From: Collinsella sp. TF08-11AT
GTDB lineage: Bacteria; Actinomycetota; Coriobacteriia; Coriobacteriales; Coriobacteriaceae
Assembly (NCBI RefSeq): GCF_003437035.1
Contig: NZ_QSRL01000001.1
Location: 186,001 to 250,000 of the forward strand
Length of the DNA stretch: 64,000 nucleotides
Direction of reading: 5' to 3'
A model generated the notes under the pieces. It was not told where the DNA came from and searched no databases. It worked only from the letters and a program-made list of their open reading frames with translations. Both the position numbers and the translations under genes were made by a program. This document shows positions 54,392-63,015 of this stretch, piece after piece. Each line of letters starts with the position of its first letter. Position 1 is the stretch's first letter.

Positions 54392-54429
54392 AAAAGGAGG
54401 CCTCCGCATCGCCGCGGAGGCCTCCTTTT
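54392..54429. terminator. Bidirectional terminator between ferredoxin and niaR
   Basis: AAAAGGAGGCCTCCGC (54392-54407) pairs exactly with GCGGAGGCCTCCTTTT (54414-54429); T-runs occur on both strands, serving the convergent ferredoxin gene and NAD operon. Confidence 0.93.
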
Positions 54430-54438
54430 GCATGTGTT

Positions 54439-54984
54439 CTAGGACAAATCATCCTCGTAGGGCATTAAATCGGCAAGGTAGCCCTTCTCCTTGAGCATGG
54501 CCTCGATCTCGTCGAGGGTTTGCTCATCCTCTGCCGCAATGCGATGGAAGTGATAGCCGCTCGTCACCGTTAATAGTGGAAAGCTCTTGCCGCTCTCGAT
54601 ATCGTGCAGATAGCGCTCAACATCGCGACGATTGCGAATGTCCAGGTCGGCCGTGATCTTACCGTACACGCGGTGATTGACGATCACGTTGAGCACGGCG
54701 CCGCCGGCGTCGACGATACTCGTGAGCTCATCGCCTGCCTGCTCCACGCTGTGGCGAACCTTGACCAAGCGCGTGGGCACGGCGGGGCTGCTGGGGGCCT
54801 CCTGTAGTACATAGCCGCGATTGGTGGCGACGATATCGTGCCCGTCAGCGCGCAGCAGGGCGATGTCCTGCACCACGACCTGACGGCTCACGCCCACCTC
54901 GCGGGCAAGCGCACTGCCCGAGACAGGATCTTTGGCTTCCTCGAGCACGGCCATGATGGAACGGCGACGCTCGCGGGCATTCAT
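54439..54984 (-). CDS. niaR: NiaR/NadR-type repressor of NAD synthesis
   Basis: A 181-residue regulator: N-terminal winged helix (RRRSIMAVLEEAKDPVSGSA, LAREVGVSRQVVVQDIALLR) and a C-terminal 3H domain with conserved histidines in VNHRVYGKI, RYLHDIE and SGYHFHRI, which bind metal and nicotinic acid. Last gene of nadA-nadB-nadC-niaR; its start codon overlaps the nadC stop by one base. It likely represses the operon through the palindrome at 58348-58391. Confidence 0.93.
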   Translation of the reverse strand: MNARERRRSIMAVLEEAKDPVSGSALAREVGVSRQVVVQDIALLRADGHDIVATNRGYVLQEAPSSPAVPTRLVKVRHSVEQAGDELTSIVDAGGAVLNVIVNHRVYGKITADLDIRNRRDVERYLHDIESGKSFPLLTVTSGYHFHRIAAEDEQTLDEIEAMLKEKGYLADLMPYEDDLS

Positions 54985-55844
54985 TATTTACCGTCCAGCA
55001 GACGCAGGTGCTTGAGCGAGAGGTCGAGAATCGGCGCAGAGTGCGTCAACGCCCCCGAGCTAATAAAGTCAACGCCCAGGTCGGCGAGCGCGCGGATATT
55101 GTTAGCGTCCACGTTGCCCGAGCACTCGGTCTTGGCGCGGCCGGCGATAAGCTCAATCGCAGCAGCCATGTCGTCGTGGGTCATGTTGTCGAACATGATG
55201 ATGTCGGCACCGGCCTCCACGGCCTCGCGTACCATGTCCAGGTTCTCGCACTCAATCTCGACCGTCGTGGTAAACGATGCGTGGGCGCGTGCCATCTCGA
55301 TCGCACGAGTCACACCACCGGCGGCGTCGATGTGGTTGTCCTTGAGCATGACAGCCGTCGACAGGTTATAGCGGTGGTTGCTGCCACCGCCGATCTCGAC
55401 TGCGGCCTTCTCGAAGACACGCATGCCCGGCGTGGTCTTGCGCGTGTCGACAAGCACGGTCTTGGTGCCCTCGAGCGCAGCCGCCATCCGATGCGTGTAA
55501 GTAGCGATGCCGCTCATGCGCTGCAGGTAGTTGAGCGCCACGCGCTCGCCCGAAAGCAGCACGCGCGCGTCGCCGCGTACCTGGCCCACGTGGTCGCCGG
55601 CGTGCACCTCGTCGCCGTCCGCGACATCGAACAACACGGAGCTCTGCGGATCCAGCAGCTCAAAGGTGCGGGCAAACACGTCCAAGCCGGCGATGATGCC
55701 ATCGGCCTTGGCGATAAGCTCCACCGTGGCGGGGCGCGCCGCGGGGCACACGCTCGCCGTGCTCACGTCCTCAAATGTAATGTCCTCGCGCAGAGCCTGC
55801 AGAATCAGATCATCGACGACGAGTTTCATGGTAATGGGATTCAT
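54984..55844 (-). CDS. nadC: Nicotinate-nucleotide pyrophosphorylase (quinolinate phosphoribosyltransferase)
   Basis: Makes nicotinate mononucleotide from quinolinate and PRPP. The 286-residue protein shows the family motifs RVALNYLQRMSGIATYT, VDTRKTTPGMR, GGGSNHRYNLSTAVMLKDNH, and EIECENLDMVREAVEAGADI ... IMFDNM. Length is normal. It follows nadB after 3 bases. Confidence 0.97.
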   Translation of the reverse strand: MNPITMKLVVDDLILQALREDITFEDVSTASVCPAARPATVELIAKADGIIAGLDVFARTFELLDPQSSVLFDVADGDEVHAGDHVGQVRGDARVLLSGERVALNYLQRMSGIATYTHRMAAALEGTKTVLVDTRKTTPGMRVFEKAAVEIGGGSNHRYNLSTAVMLKDNHIDAAGGVTRAIEMARAHASFTTTVEIECENLDMVREAVEAGADIIMFDNMTHDDMAAAIELIAGRAKTECSGNVDANNIRALADLGVDFISSGALTHSAPILDLSLKHLRLLDGK

Positions 55845-55847
55845 GGT

Positions 55848-57224
55848 CTACTCCTCCACGGCCTGCGTGCCGGCGGCACGGGCCAAATCATCGATTGCCA
55901 GGGTGTCGACGCTCAGGGCGCGATGACGGCCATCGAGCGCGGGATCGCCCGCCTGCTCCACGGCCAGCGACTCGCCGGTACGCATGTACCACGCGGCGCG
56001 ACGACCCCAGACCAGCGCCTCGAGCAGGCTGTTTGATGCAAGGCGGTTCTTGCCGTGAACGCCGTTGCAAGCCGTCTCGCCCGCGGCGTAGAGCTCGGGC
56101 ATCGAGGTGCGGCCGTCCTTGTCGACCCACACGCCGCCCATAAAGTAGTGCTGTGTGGGCGTAACGGGGATGGGCTCGTCCAAAATATCGCGGCCGTCCT
56201 CCAGGCAGCGTGCGCGAATGTTGGCAAAGTGCCCGGTCACCACATCGCGCTCGACGGGGGCAAAGCTCAGCCACTCGTGCTCGGTGCCGTCCTGCTTCAT
56301 CTGCTCGCGAATAGCGGCGGCGACCACATCGCGCGGCTGAAGCTCATCGGTAAAGCGCTCGCCGGCGGCGTTGAGCAAAATCGCGCCCTCGCCGCGGCAG
56401 CTCTCGCTGATCAGGAAGGTGCGACCCGGCTGCGGCGAGAACAGTCCCGTGGGGTGAATCTGCACGTAGTCCAGGTGCTCCATCTTAATGCCATGCTCCT
56501 GAGCGATGTAGCAGGCATCGCCTGTGAGCTGCGGGTAGTTGGTCGAATGGTCGTATACGCCGCCGATACCGCCCGTCGCCCACAGCGTGTGGCGGGCATG
56601 GATCTTAAACGGCTCGCCAGCATGCACGCCCTCGGCGGCATTTGTCAGCTCGTCGGCGGGACGAACCGAGTTGTCCTCGTCCACGGAAACGGCGACGACA
56701 CCGGTGCACACCGTGGCGCCATCACGCTCGCCCGTCAGGATGTCGGTCATGGCCACGTGCTCCAAAATCTGCACGTTGTCCAGCTTGCGAACGGCCTGGA
56801 GCAGCTTGGTCGTGATCTCCTTGCCCGTAATATCGGCATGGAAGGCAATGCGTGGGCGGCTGTGTGCGCCCTCGCGGGTAAAGTCGAGGCTGCCGTCGGC
56901 CTTGCGCTCAAAATCCACGCCCATCGCCAGCAGGTCGTTGATGACCGAGCGGCTCGAGCGGATCATGATGTCGACGCTCTCGCGACGGTTCTCGTAGTGG
57001 CCGGCATGCATGGTGTCCTCAAAGAAGGCATCGTAGTCAGAGCCCTCGGGCAGCACGCAGATGCCACCCTGCGCGAGCATCGAATCGCACTCGTCGACAG
57101 CGCCCTTGGAGAGCATGATCACGCGCGCGCTCGTCGGCAGATTGAGGGCCGCATATAGGCCCGCCACGCCGCAACCGGCAATGACGACGTCGCACTCCAT
57201 GTCGGGGTATTGTTTGGTTTCCAC
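55848..57224 (-). CDS. nadB: L-aspartate oxidase
   Basis: Oxidises L-aspartate to iminoaspartate with FAD (using fumarate in anaerobes). The 458-residue protein has the FAD site CDVVIAGCGVAGLYAALNLP, the SQGG-like LAQGGICV, HxxE-type motif (THSRPRIAFHADITGKEI region) and the C-terminal NRLASNSLLEALVWGRRAAW. GTG 57224 is chosen since GAGAGGAT lies just before it; the first recognisable family residues follow after ten codons. It is shorter than E. coli NadB (540) because the C-terminal helical domain is reduced. Confidence 0.93.
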   Translation of the reverse strand: METKQYPDMECDVVIAGCGVAGLYAALNLPTSARVIMLSKGAVDECDSMLAQGGICVLPEGSDYDAFFEDTMHAGHYENRRESVDIMIRSSRSVINDLLAMGVDFERKADGSLDFTREGAHSRPRIAFHADITGKEITTKLLQAVRKLDNVQILEHVAMTDILTGERDGATVCTGVVAVSVDEDNSVRPADELTNAAEGVHAGEPFKIHARHTLWATGGIGGVYDHSTNYPQLTGDACYIAQEHGIKMEHLDYVQIHPTGLFSPQPGRTFLISESCRGEGAILLNAAGERFTDELQPRDVVAAAIREQMKQDGTEHEWLSFAPVERDVVTGHFANIRARCLEDGRDILDEPIPVTPTQHYFMGGVWVDKDGRTSMPELYAAGETACNGVHGKNRLASNSLLEALVWGRRAAWYMRTGESLAVEQAGDPALDGRHRALSVDTLAIDDLARAAGTQAVEE

Positions 57225-57280
57225 AGGAATCCTCTCCCTTGTAATGTGGCATAAGGGACTGCCCCTCATGTCACATTGTT

Positions 57281-58306
57281 CTAGCGCGCTGCGTACTCGA
57301 GCATGCGATCCAGCGTAAGTTTGGCCTGGTCGGCGGCCTCGTCCGACACGCCGATCTGCACCTCGCCCTCGCCCGTCTCCAGGCAGCGCACGAGCTTTTC
57401 GAGCGTGATGAGATCCATGTTGACGCAGGTGGGCTGCACCGCGGGGAAGTAGAACTTTTTGCCGGTGCCCTCGCAGCGGCGCTCGAGCTCGTAGAGCACG
57501 CCGCGAACCGTCACGATGATGAACTCACTCGCATCCGACTCCTCGGCGTACTTGATGATGCCGGCGGTGGAGCCGATGTAGTCGGCCTCGGCAAGGACGT
57601 CGGCCTTGCACTCGGGGTGCGCCAGCACGAGCGCGTCGGGATGCGCCTCCTGCGCGTCGACAATCTGCTCGACGGTGATGACGTGATGACGCGGGCAATA
57701 GCCATTGTTGAGGATGACGTGCTTTTGCGGCACCTGCTCGGCTACGAAGCGGCCCAGGTTTTGATCGGGGATGAACAGGACGTGTTGCTGCGGCAGCTCG
57801 GACACGATCTTGACGGCGTTGGAGCTGGTGACGCACACGTCGCTCCAGCTCTTAATCTCGACCGTCGAGTTGACGTAGCAGACCACGGCAAGGTCGTCGC
57901 CGTACTCGGCGCGCGCCGCATCGACCGTCTCGCGCTTGACCATGTGCGCCATGGGGCAGTCCGCACCCGGCTCGGGCAGCAACACGGTCTTAGTGGGATT
58001 GAGCAGCTTGGCGCTCTCACCCATAAACTCCACGCCGCACAGCACGATGGTCTGCTGCGGCAGGCTTTTGGCGAGCTTTGCCAGGTAAAAGCTGTCGCCG
58101 ACGTAATCGGCAACGGCCTGGACCTCGGGCGCCACATAGTAGTGCGCCAAGATCACCGCGTCACGTTGGGTTTTTAGTTGCTGAATGGCCTCGACGAGCT
58201 CTGCGGGCACCAGTGCCGCGCGCTCCGTTGCCGTCGTTGCCGATGCCAGGCCGGCCGCAATGTCGCGTGCAAGCTCCGATGCATCCATGTTCGCGCTCTG
58301 TGCCAT
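57281..58306 (-). CDS. nadA: Quinolinate synthase A
   Basis: Condenses iminoaspartate with dihydroxyacetone phosphate to quinolinate using a 4Fe-4S cluster. The 341-residue protein has AVILAHYYVAPEVQAVADYV, cluster cysteines in VLCGVEFMGESAKLL and at CPRHHVIT and NMDLITLE-adjacent VQPTCVNM, plus LVLAHPECK. First gene of the operon; ATG 58306 with GAGAGGGG upstream. Confidence 0.97.
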   Translation of the reverse strand: MAQSANMDASELARDIAAGLASATTATERAALVPAELVEAIQQLKTQRDAVILAHYYVAPEVQAVADYVGDSFYLAKLAKSLPQQTIVLCGVEFMGESAKLLNPTKTVLLPEPGADCPMAHMVKRETVDAARAEYGDDLAVVCYVNSTVEIKSWSDVCVTSSNAVKIVSELPQQHVLFIPDQNLGRFVAEQVPQKHVILNNGYCPRHHVITVEQIVDAQEAHPDALVLAHPECKADVLAEADYIGSTAGIIKYAEESDASEFIIVTVRGVLYELERRCEGTGKKFYFPAVQPTCVNMDLITLEKLVRCLETGEGEVQIGVSDEAADQAKLTLDRMLEYAAR

Positions 58307-58347
58307 CAAGGCCCCTCTCTTTTGGCGAATCTTGGGGCTTTAGTATG

Positions 58348-58391
58348 ACACCTAGGTTTACAGCTGACAAGACAGCTGTAAACCTAGGTGT
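58348..58391 (-). promoter_or_regulatory. Palindromic operator/promoter of the NAD operon
   Basis: Perfect 19-bp arms (ACACCTAGGTTTACAGCTG 58348-58366 and its complement 58373-58391) around ACAAGA. On the minus strand TTGTCA in the loop is 17 bases from CATACT, giving a fair -35/-10 pair, so a protein bound here would block transcription. NiaR is the likely reader. Confidence 0.82.
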
Positions 58392-58422
58392 AAAGTTGAA
58401 ATAAAGATTCAATCATGCAGCA

Positions 58423-58467
58423 GGTCCATTTTCGAACTGGCAAGCTGAGGATAGTCGAAAATGGACC
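58423..58467. repeat. Inverted repeat, 13-bp arms
   Basis: GGTCCATTTTCGA (58423-58435) pairs exactly with TCGAAAATGGACC (58455-58467) around a 19-nt loop. Confidence 0.75.
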
Positions 58468-58514
58468 CGCCCCAAGATTCGAGCGGCCCGCATTGTCCTG
58501 AACCAAGGGGCAGT

Positions 58515-58719
58515 GGTCAAAAAAGGCCAAATATGAGTACTGTCACCAAATTAGTAGCAGCGATTTTCCGGTCCAGATCAGCAAAATCGCCTTGTTTGGA
58601 GCCCGATCGTGACTCTGACGGACGAAAATCGATGCGCTTTTGGCCGCTGGCACCGATTTTTGAGGCCATTTGGCTGCCACTAAACTGGTAACAGTACTCA
58701 TATTTGGCCTTTTTTGACC
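58515..58719. repeat. Long inverted repeat, 29-bp arms, 205 bp overall
   Basis: Arms 58515-58543 (GGTCAAAAAAGGCCAAATAT... ) and 58691-58719 are exact complements; weaker pairing continues inward (ACCA.../...TGGT and TTAGT.GCAG/CTGC.ACTAA). The ~147-bp interior has no gene. This is the plan of a non-coding miniature inverted-repeat element; no target duplication was identified. Confidence 0.8.
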
Positions 58720-58850
58720 ACCGGGCTTCCGGCAGACCCCAAAAGCGGGCCCGAATCGCTCGATCCGGGCCCGCTGGGGGTAGCGAGCACAATCGAGGTG
58801 TAAGAAGCAAGAAAGGGCCAGCGCCTAGATATTCAACGAGAGGAAAGACA

Positions 58851-59180
58851 ATGGTCCGCAGCGACATGCTACCCCAGCCGGACCGGGGGCTCGGCCTCGA
58901 CCGGCCCCAGACCGAGGCATTTCACCGACGAGTTCAAGAGGAAGATAGTCGATCTCCGCAACGCCGGAAAGCCCAGGCGCGAGGCCATGGACGAGTGCGA
59001 CCTCGACAAGAGCACCGTGGAGAGGCGGGTCAAGTCGATAAACGAGACCGGCTCGCCGCGCGCCGCCGACAACCGCATGCCCGAGTAGAACCGGATCCTG
59101 GAGCCCGAGCGCGAGAACCGCAGGCTCCGGATGGAGGTCGACGTCTTAAGACGAGCGGCGCCAGCATACGCTCGGAAGTC
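58851..59180 (+). pseudogene. Remnant of IS3-family transposase orfA (plus strand)
   Basis: Begins MVRSDMLPQPDRGLG with a good ribosome site, then the true OrfA sequence continues in the next frame from 58918: HFTDEFKRKIVDLRNAGKPR with the helix-turn-helix, then an in-frame TAG at 59086 and a leucine-zipper-like piece NRILEPERENRRLRMEVDVL. So it has a frameshift and a nonsense change. Its orfB part is missing; the active-looking element at 59246 is inserted just downstream. Confidence 0.8.
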
Positions 59181-59284
59181 AGGGCCATGGCGGCCAACGG
59201 GGGGCCGCTGCCCCATATCGGCGCAGCGCTGGCATCGAGGCCTTCTGACCTGTGTCAAGATTTCGGACACGAATGCTCGAGAAA

Positions 59285-60132
59285 TCAAGCGGCCATAGGC
59301 ATGGCCTCGAGCTTGGGCTCGGTTCTCTCGAAGAAGGCCGCCATGGCCTCGGCCGGCACCTTGTAGCCGATCGTCGAGCGGGGCCTTCGGCGGTTGTAGT
59401 ACGCCTCGATGAACTCGGCCACCGCGTTGTCGTGGCAGTTGCCGGCGCGGCTGCAGGACAGCCGCACGTCGTTGTCGCGCGCCCATTCGGCCAGAAGCCT
59501 GCTGGTGTACTGGGCGCCGCGGTCGGCGTGGAATATCGCGTTGCCGGCCACGTAGCCGCGCGATTTGGCCGACGCCAGCGCCGAAACCACGATGTCGGCG
59601 GTCATGCGCTCGGAGAGCGACCAGCCCACCACCATGCGGGTGTTGAGGTCGATGACCGTCGACAGGTACAGCCATCCCTCGCCGGTGCGCAGGTAGGTGA
59701 TGTCGCCCACGAGCTTGCAGGTTGGAACGGGACTGGTGAAGTCGCGGCGCACCAGGTCGGGCCGGGGCCTGGCCTTCGGGTCGGGGATGGTGGTGCGCTT
59801 CCTGGCGTTGGGCGTGCAGCCGCGTATTCCCAGCTCGCGCATCAGCTTGCGCACCCTGTACAGGGTCAATCCGGAGAACTCGCCGGGCAGGAAGCATTTC
59901 ACGAACCGGAAGCCGAACCTGCGGTCCGACTCCAGCCACACGCGCCGGACCGCCTCGCGCTCGGCCGACCAGTCTTCTCGCGGGCAGCCGTTGGAGAGCC
60001 ACGAGTAGAAGCCCGATCGGCTCACGCCGAGCACGCGGGCCATCATTTTCACCGGGAATTCGGCCTTCTCCGCCAACATCATCCGGTAGCATGCGGCTAC
60101 GCCTGGCTTTTGGCGAAGAAGGCCGCGGCTTT
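59285..60132 (-). CDS. IS3-family transposase OrfB (DDE integrase part, made by -1 frameshift)
   Basis: Catalytic part of the transposase. The frame enters from orfA at A-AAA-AAG (60135-60129) and reads on as KSRGLLRQKPGVAACYRMML. The retroviral-integrase-type core is complete: D in VGDITYLRTGEGWLYLSTVI, D in IFHADRGAQYTS, and E in NAVAEFIEAYYN. It ends EAMPMAA at 59285. An internal ATG at 60082 could start a free OrfB. Intact, so probably active. Confidence 0.93.
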
Positions 60133-60381
60133 TTTCAAGAAGGCGTTCTCCATCTCGAGCTCGCGTATGCGCCTTTTCGCCTCGCGAAGCTCGCGGTCCT
60201 CGGCCTTGGGGTCGGGCCCGCCGGCAAGCTCGCGCCGGCGGCTCTGCACCCACTTGTTCACGGTCTTGGAATTCAGGCCCAGTTCTGCGCAGCATTCCGT
60301 TATCGGCCTGCCCATCGAGATGATGTAGTCGGCGGTCTCGCGCCTGAACTCGTCGGTGTACTTGGCGGCTGGGTTGGACAT
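60097..60381 (-). CDS. IS3-family transposase OrfA
   Basis: A 94-residue DNA-binding protein with helix-turn-helix (PITECCAELGLNSKTVNKWV) and a leucine-zipper-like helix (REAKRRIRELEMENAFLKKA). The slippery A6G run at 60129-60135 within the LKKA codons permits -1 slippage to produce the OrfAB transposase. Start MSNPAAKYTDEF has GAGAGGA upstream. Confidence 0.94.
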   Translation of the reverse strand: MSNPAAKYTDEFRRETADYIISMGRPITECCAELGLNSKTVNKWVQSRRRELAGGPDPKAEDRELREAKRRIRELEMENAFLKKAAAFFAKSQA

Positions 60382-60463
60382 AGCATACCGTCCTCTCGGT
60401 CGTCGATGAATGCATTCTAAAGGATTGGGCCTCTAGCATGCGTGTCCGAAAAGACGATACAGG

Positions 60464-61582
60464 TCAGACAACCCAATCAGACGTCGTCTCGAGCACGTCC
60501 TCTGCACGGTCGAGCGTGCTTCTGGCCTTGGCACCCTGTTTGAACCACGAGCGCAGGTCCTCGAGCGTGCTGCCCGCTGCGTACACCTTGATTTTGCGAC
60601 CGCCTTTCGTGGTAACCGTGCAACGGTCGCCGCTCTCGCTATCCTCGTGCGCCGTGACCTTCTTGAGATAATCGCGGCGGAACGCCACGACGCGGGCGTT
60701 GCTGATCTCGATGAACCAATCGTCGTCGACAAGCGAGGTGCCCGTGGCACCTCGGCTCGCCATCTCCTCGGCGAAGGAGAAACCGAGTTCGCGCTCCTGT
60801 CTGCCGATCTCGTAGATACCACGGGCGGGCATGCTGAGCATGAGCAGAGGCAGGAGTCCCCCTATGAACAGGAAGAGGCATGGGACGAGCAGGAGCAGAC
60901 GAGCACCGGCGTCGGTGAAAACAGCCATGAAGGCGATCACGAGCGGGAAGACGAGCGCCATACCGTTGAAAACAATCGTCAACGGCTTGATGGCAGACCA
61001 ACACAGACCCGCCTTGGTCATCGGGCCGTCAACAGCGTCCGAGACCTCGATGCCCTCTTCCTCCAGACGGGCGAGGAGGTTGAGCGAGCACACCCCCTCG
61101 AGGCTTATCGAGCAGAACTTCCGGTCGCCCTCGAACAGGTCGATCCTCATCATCTGCGTGTGAAGCGTTGCACGGGTGATGTTGCCAAACGTCGTCTCCT
61201 TGCGGATGCCGAAGGCGTTACGCGAGAGAATTCGCTCACCGTCCACGTCGATGCGCGGGATGCTCAGCAGGGCCCAGATGGCCATGCCCGCGAGCGCCAT
61301 GGCGTGACCGAACCACACAAGTTCGTGGTCCCACTCGCCCAACGAGACGCCCTGCCAGACGTAGATACCCAGCATGAGCAGTTCGAACGCGACGGCGCAG
61401 CAGGCGATGATCGTGCGGATGGCAGCGGGCATGCGCACCGTGAAGCGATCGAGGCTGTCCGTCGCCTCACTGCGCTCGCGCGCGCCGCGACGGGCGACCC
61501 ATGCAGTGAGCGGACCGACGATGAACACCACCATCGCCACGCGCAGGAACGATTCGAGCATGTCGCCCATATTAACCACCAT
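60464..61582 (-). CDS. Membrane hypothetical protein, 3' end altered by the IS
   Basis: A 372-residue protein with a span at the N-terminus (about 8-27), two near 58-78 and 92-112, two near 200-255, and cytoplasmic beta-rich segments between (IDVDGERILSRNAFGIRKETTFGNI, and NARVVAFRRDYLKKV) that look like PH-type domains. The stop codon TGA (60466-60464) is the last three bases of the IS inverted repeat, so the original C-terminus was lost or changed on insertion. The start is uncertain among three ATGs at 61582, 61570 and 61561. Not recognised. Confidence 0.6.
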   Translation of the reverse strand: MVVNMGDMLESFLRVAMVVFIVGPLTAWVARRGARERSEATDSLDRFTVRMPAAIRTIIACCAVAFELLMLGIYVWQGVSLGEWDHELVWFGHAMALAGMAIWALLSIPRIDVDGERILSRNAFGIRKETTFGNITRATLHTQMMRIDLFEGDRKFCSISLEGVCSLNLLARLEEEGIEVSDAVDGPMTKAGLCWSAIKPLTIVFNGMALVFPLVIAFMAVFTDAGARLLLLVPCLFLFIGGLLPLLMLSMPARGIYEIGRQERELGFSFAEEMASRGATGTSLVDDDWFIEISNARVVAFRRDYLKKVTAHEDSESGDRCTVTTKGGRKIKVYAAGSTLEDLRSWFKQGAKARSTLDRAEDVLETTSDWVV

Positions 61583-61757
61583 CCCAATAGAAAACGTGAA
61601 TTTGGGAGACTATAGCAGAGCGAAGCGATCTGCACGGCATCGTCCGGGTGTTTTCGGCATACGGTGGAAACCAGCGGCAGCGGACGTTGAGAACTCACCC
61701 AAAAGACGCGATTCGACCGAAGCGATTCTTCTTGACTTGGTCTCAATGTGATACGAC

Positions 61758-62285
61758 ATGCGCCACTACCTGCGCGGTCTAGCGGCCCTGATCGAAGAGG
61801 GTCACACCGATGAGGCGCTCGAGCGCATCGACGCGCTCTGCGAGACCAACGACCGCACCGCTGTGCGCCGCTACTGCGCCAACGAAACGGTCAACATTGC
61901 GCTCTCGTCGCTTTCCGCGGACATCAACGCGCACGGCATCACCGCCGACCTGCGAGCCGCCGTGCCCGAAACCGTCCACGTGGGCGATGTCGATCTGTTC
62001 AGTGTGGTATCGAACGCCCTGGACAATGCCATCGCCGCGGCGAGCGCCGCCCCCGAAGGCAAGCGGTTTGTCGACCTGGACCTTCGCTACGAAGACGGTC
62101 AGCTTCTATTGCTGGTTTCCAACACATTTGGACGGGCGCCGCACATGGTCGACGGCATGCCCGTGGCTCAGCACACTGGGCACGGCTTTGGCACCAAGAG
62201 CATTATGCTTGCCGTCGAGCGCATGAACGGCAACTGCCAGTTCCGCATTAACGGCGACCGGTTTGAGCTGCGCGCCGTGATGTAG
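61758..62285 (+). pseudogene. Truncated GHKL sensor histidine kinase (AgrC type)
   Basis: 175 codons encode only the end of a kinase: a dimerisation helix (MRHYLRGLAALIEEGHTDEA) and a GHKL ATPase domain with N box (VVSNALDNAIAAA) and G box (GHGFGTKSI). The sensor membrane domain is missing: a TGA lies two codons before the ATG, and the residue aligned with the phospho-histidine of the HDxRH motif reads Tyr (TAC). No response regulator lies next to it. It is probably a remnant left near the IS. Confidence 0.75.
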
Positions 62286-62303
62286 GGGCTGCCGCCAGCC
62301 TCG

Positions 62304-62879
62304 CTACAGCGGTGCAGCCGCCGGGGTCAGCTGCTTGATGTAGGCCCACATGCGCTGCTTGGCGGCCTTGTCGGTGAGCGCCGCCTCAAAACCGTCGAGC
62401 GCCAGCACGCGGCGCCCCTGCACATGGGCGACCAGGCCGGGCTTGAGCATGGCAGTGTCAAAGTCATCAATCGCCACAAGCATATCGGCATAGGTTTCGC
62501 GCATGACATCGGCCGCACTGTTATCGAGCAGCAGCACCGCCTCGGGATCCAGAGCCTCCAGTGCCTCGCGGAACAGGTCGCACGGCAGGGCGTGGCCCAC
62601 CGTCACAGCTCCGTCGCCCGCGCCGGCAACACTCGCCAGCACACAAAAATCTTCGGGCGCGTAACCGATTGCCCCGAGCGCCTTGCGCAATGCGGCACCA
62701 TCCGCGCCGGCGGCAAGTTCGCCGCCCGAGCGCTCGGCATCATCCAAATCACCTTTGACCAGCACGATCGGCGAGCACGCGTTGCCCGCGATGCGCACGC
62801 CACGGGCCGCAAGCGATGCAAGCTCCTGCTCGGCCGCCTGGGCGATGGCTTCTTTTTTCTGGCTTTGTGACGTGGGCAT
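62304..62879 (-). CDS. Hypothetical soluble protein
   Basis: A 191-residue Ala-rich protein, alternating helices and strands: VRIAGNACSPIVLVKGDLDD, FCVLASVAGAG, LDPEAVLLLDNSAADVMRET, and a C-terminal VQGRRVLALDGFEAALTDKA. The fold could be of the uracil-DNA-glycosylase-like type but nothing decisive is visible. ATG 62879 with GGAGAGC upstream is chosen. Divergent from trxA. Confidence 0.6.
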   Translation of the reverse strand: MPTSQSQKKEAIAQAAEQELASLAARGVRIAGNACSPIVLVKGDLDDAERSGGELAAGADGAALRKALGAIGYAPEDFCVLASVAGAGDGAVTVGHALPCDLFREALEALDPEAVLLLDNSAADVMRETYADMLVAIDDFDTAMLKPGLVAHVQGRRVLALDGFEAALTDKAAKQRMWAYIKQLTPAAAPL

Positions 62880-63015
62880 GCGCTCTCCAATCGTTTGCAT
62901 GCCCACCATTATATAAAAGAGCCGCCCGCGAGTGGTTGCTTTACGAGCCGCTGGGTATAAGCACGGTCGTACTGATTTTTACGCGGCCGAGCCGCGTCGT
63001 ATTATGGAGGTCACC

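Larger units (their letters stand above)
58392..58850. other. Gene-free repeat region upstream of the IS remnants
   Basis: No gene seen except the leader of the transposase remnant. It is occupied by three inverted repeats listed separately; AGCGGGCCCG/CGGGCCCGCT (58744-58753/58766-58775) is the last of them. Confidence 0.6.
59246..60466 (-). mobile_element. IS3-family insertion sequence, 1221 bp, apparently intact
   Basis: Terminal inverted repeats 59246-59281 and 60431-60466 share TGACCTGT-TC....TTTCGGACACG.ATGCT.GAG (about 29 of 36 bases). They begin TG and end CA as in this family. Inside are orfA and a frameshift-fused orfB on the minus strand. No clear target-site duplication flanks it (TTC on the left, GAC on the right), suggesting later rearrangement. 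Confidence 0.92.

Noticed and set aside
58869..60092. Single long minus-strand frame spanning the IS and the orfA remnant
   Set aside because: It mixes a non-coding frame of orfB with antisense of the remnant; the true transposase is in the other frame with DDE motifs.
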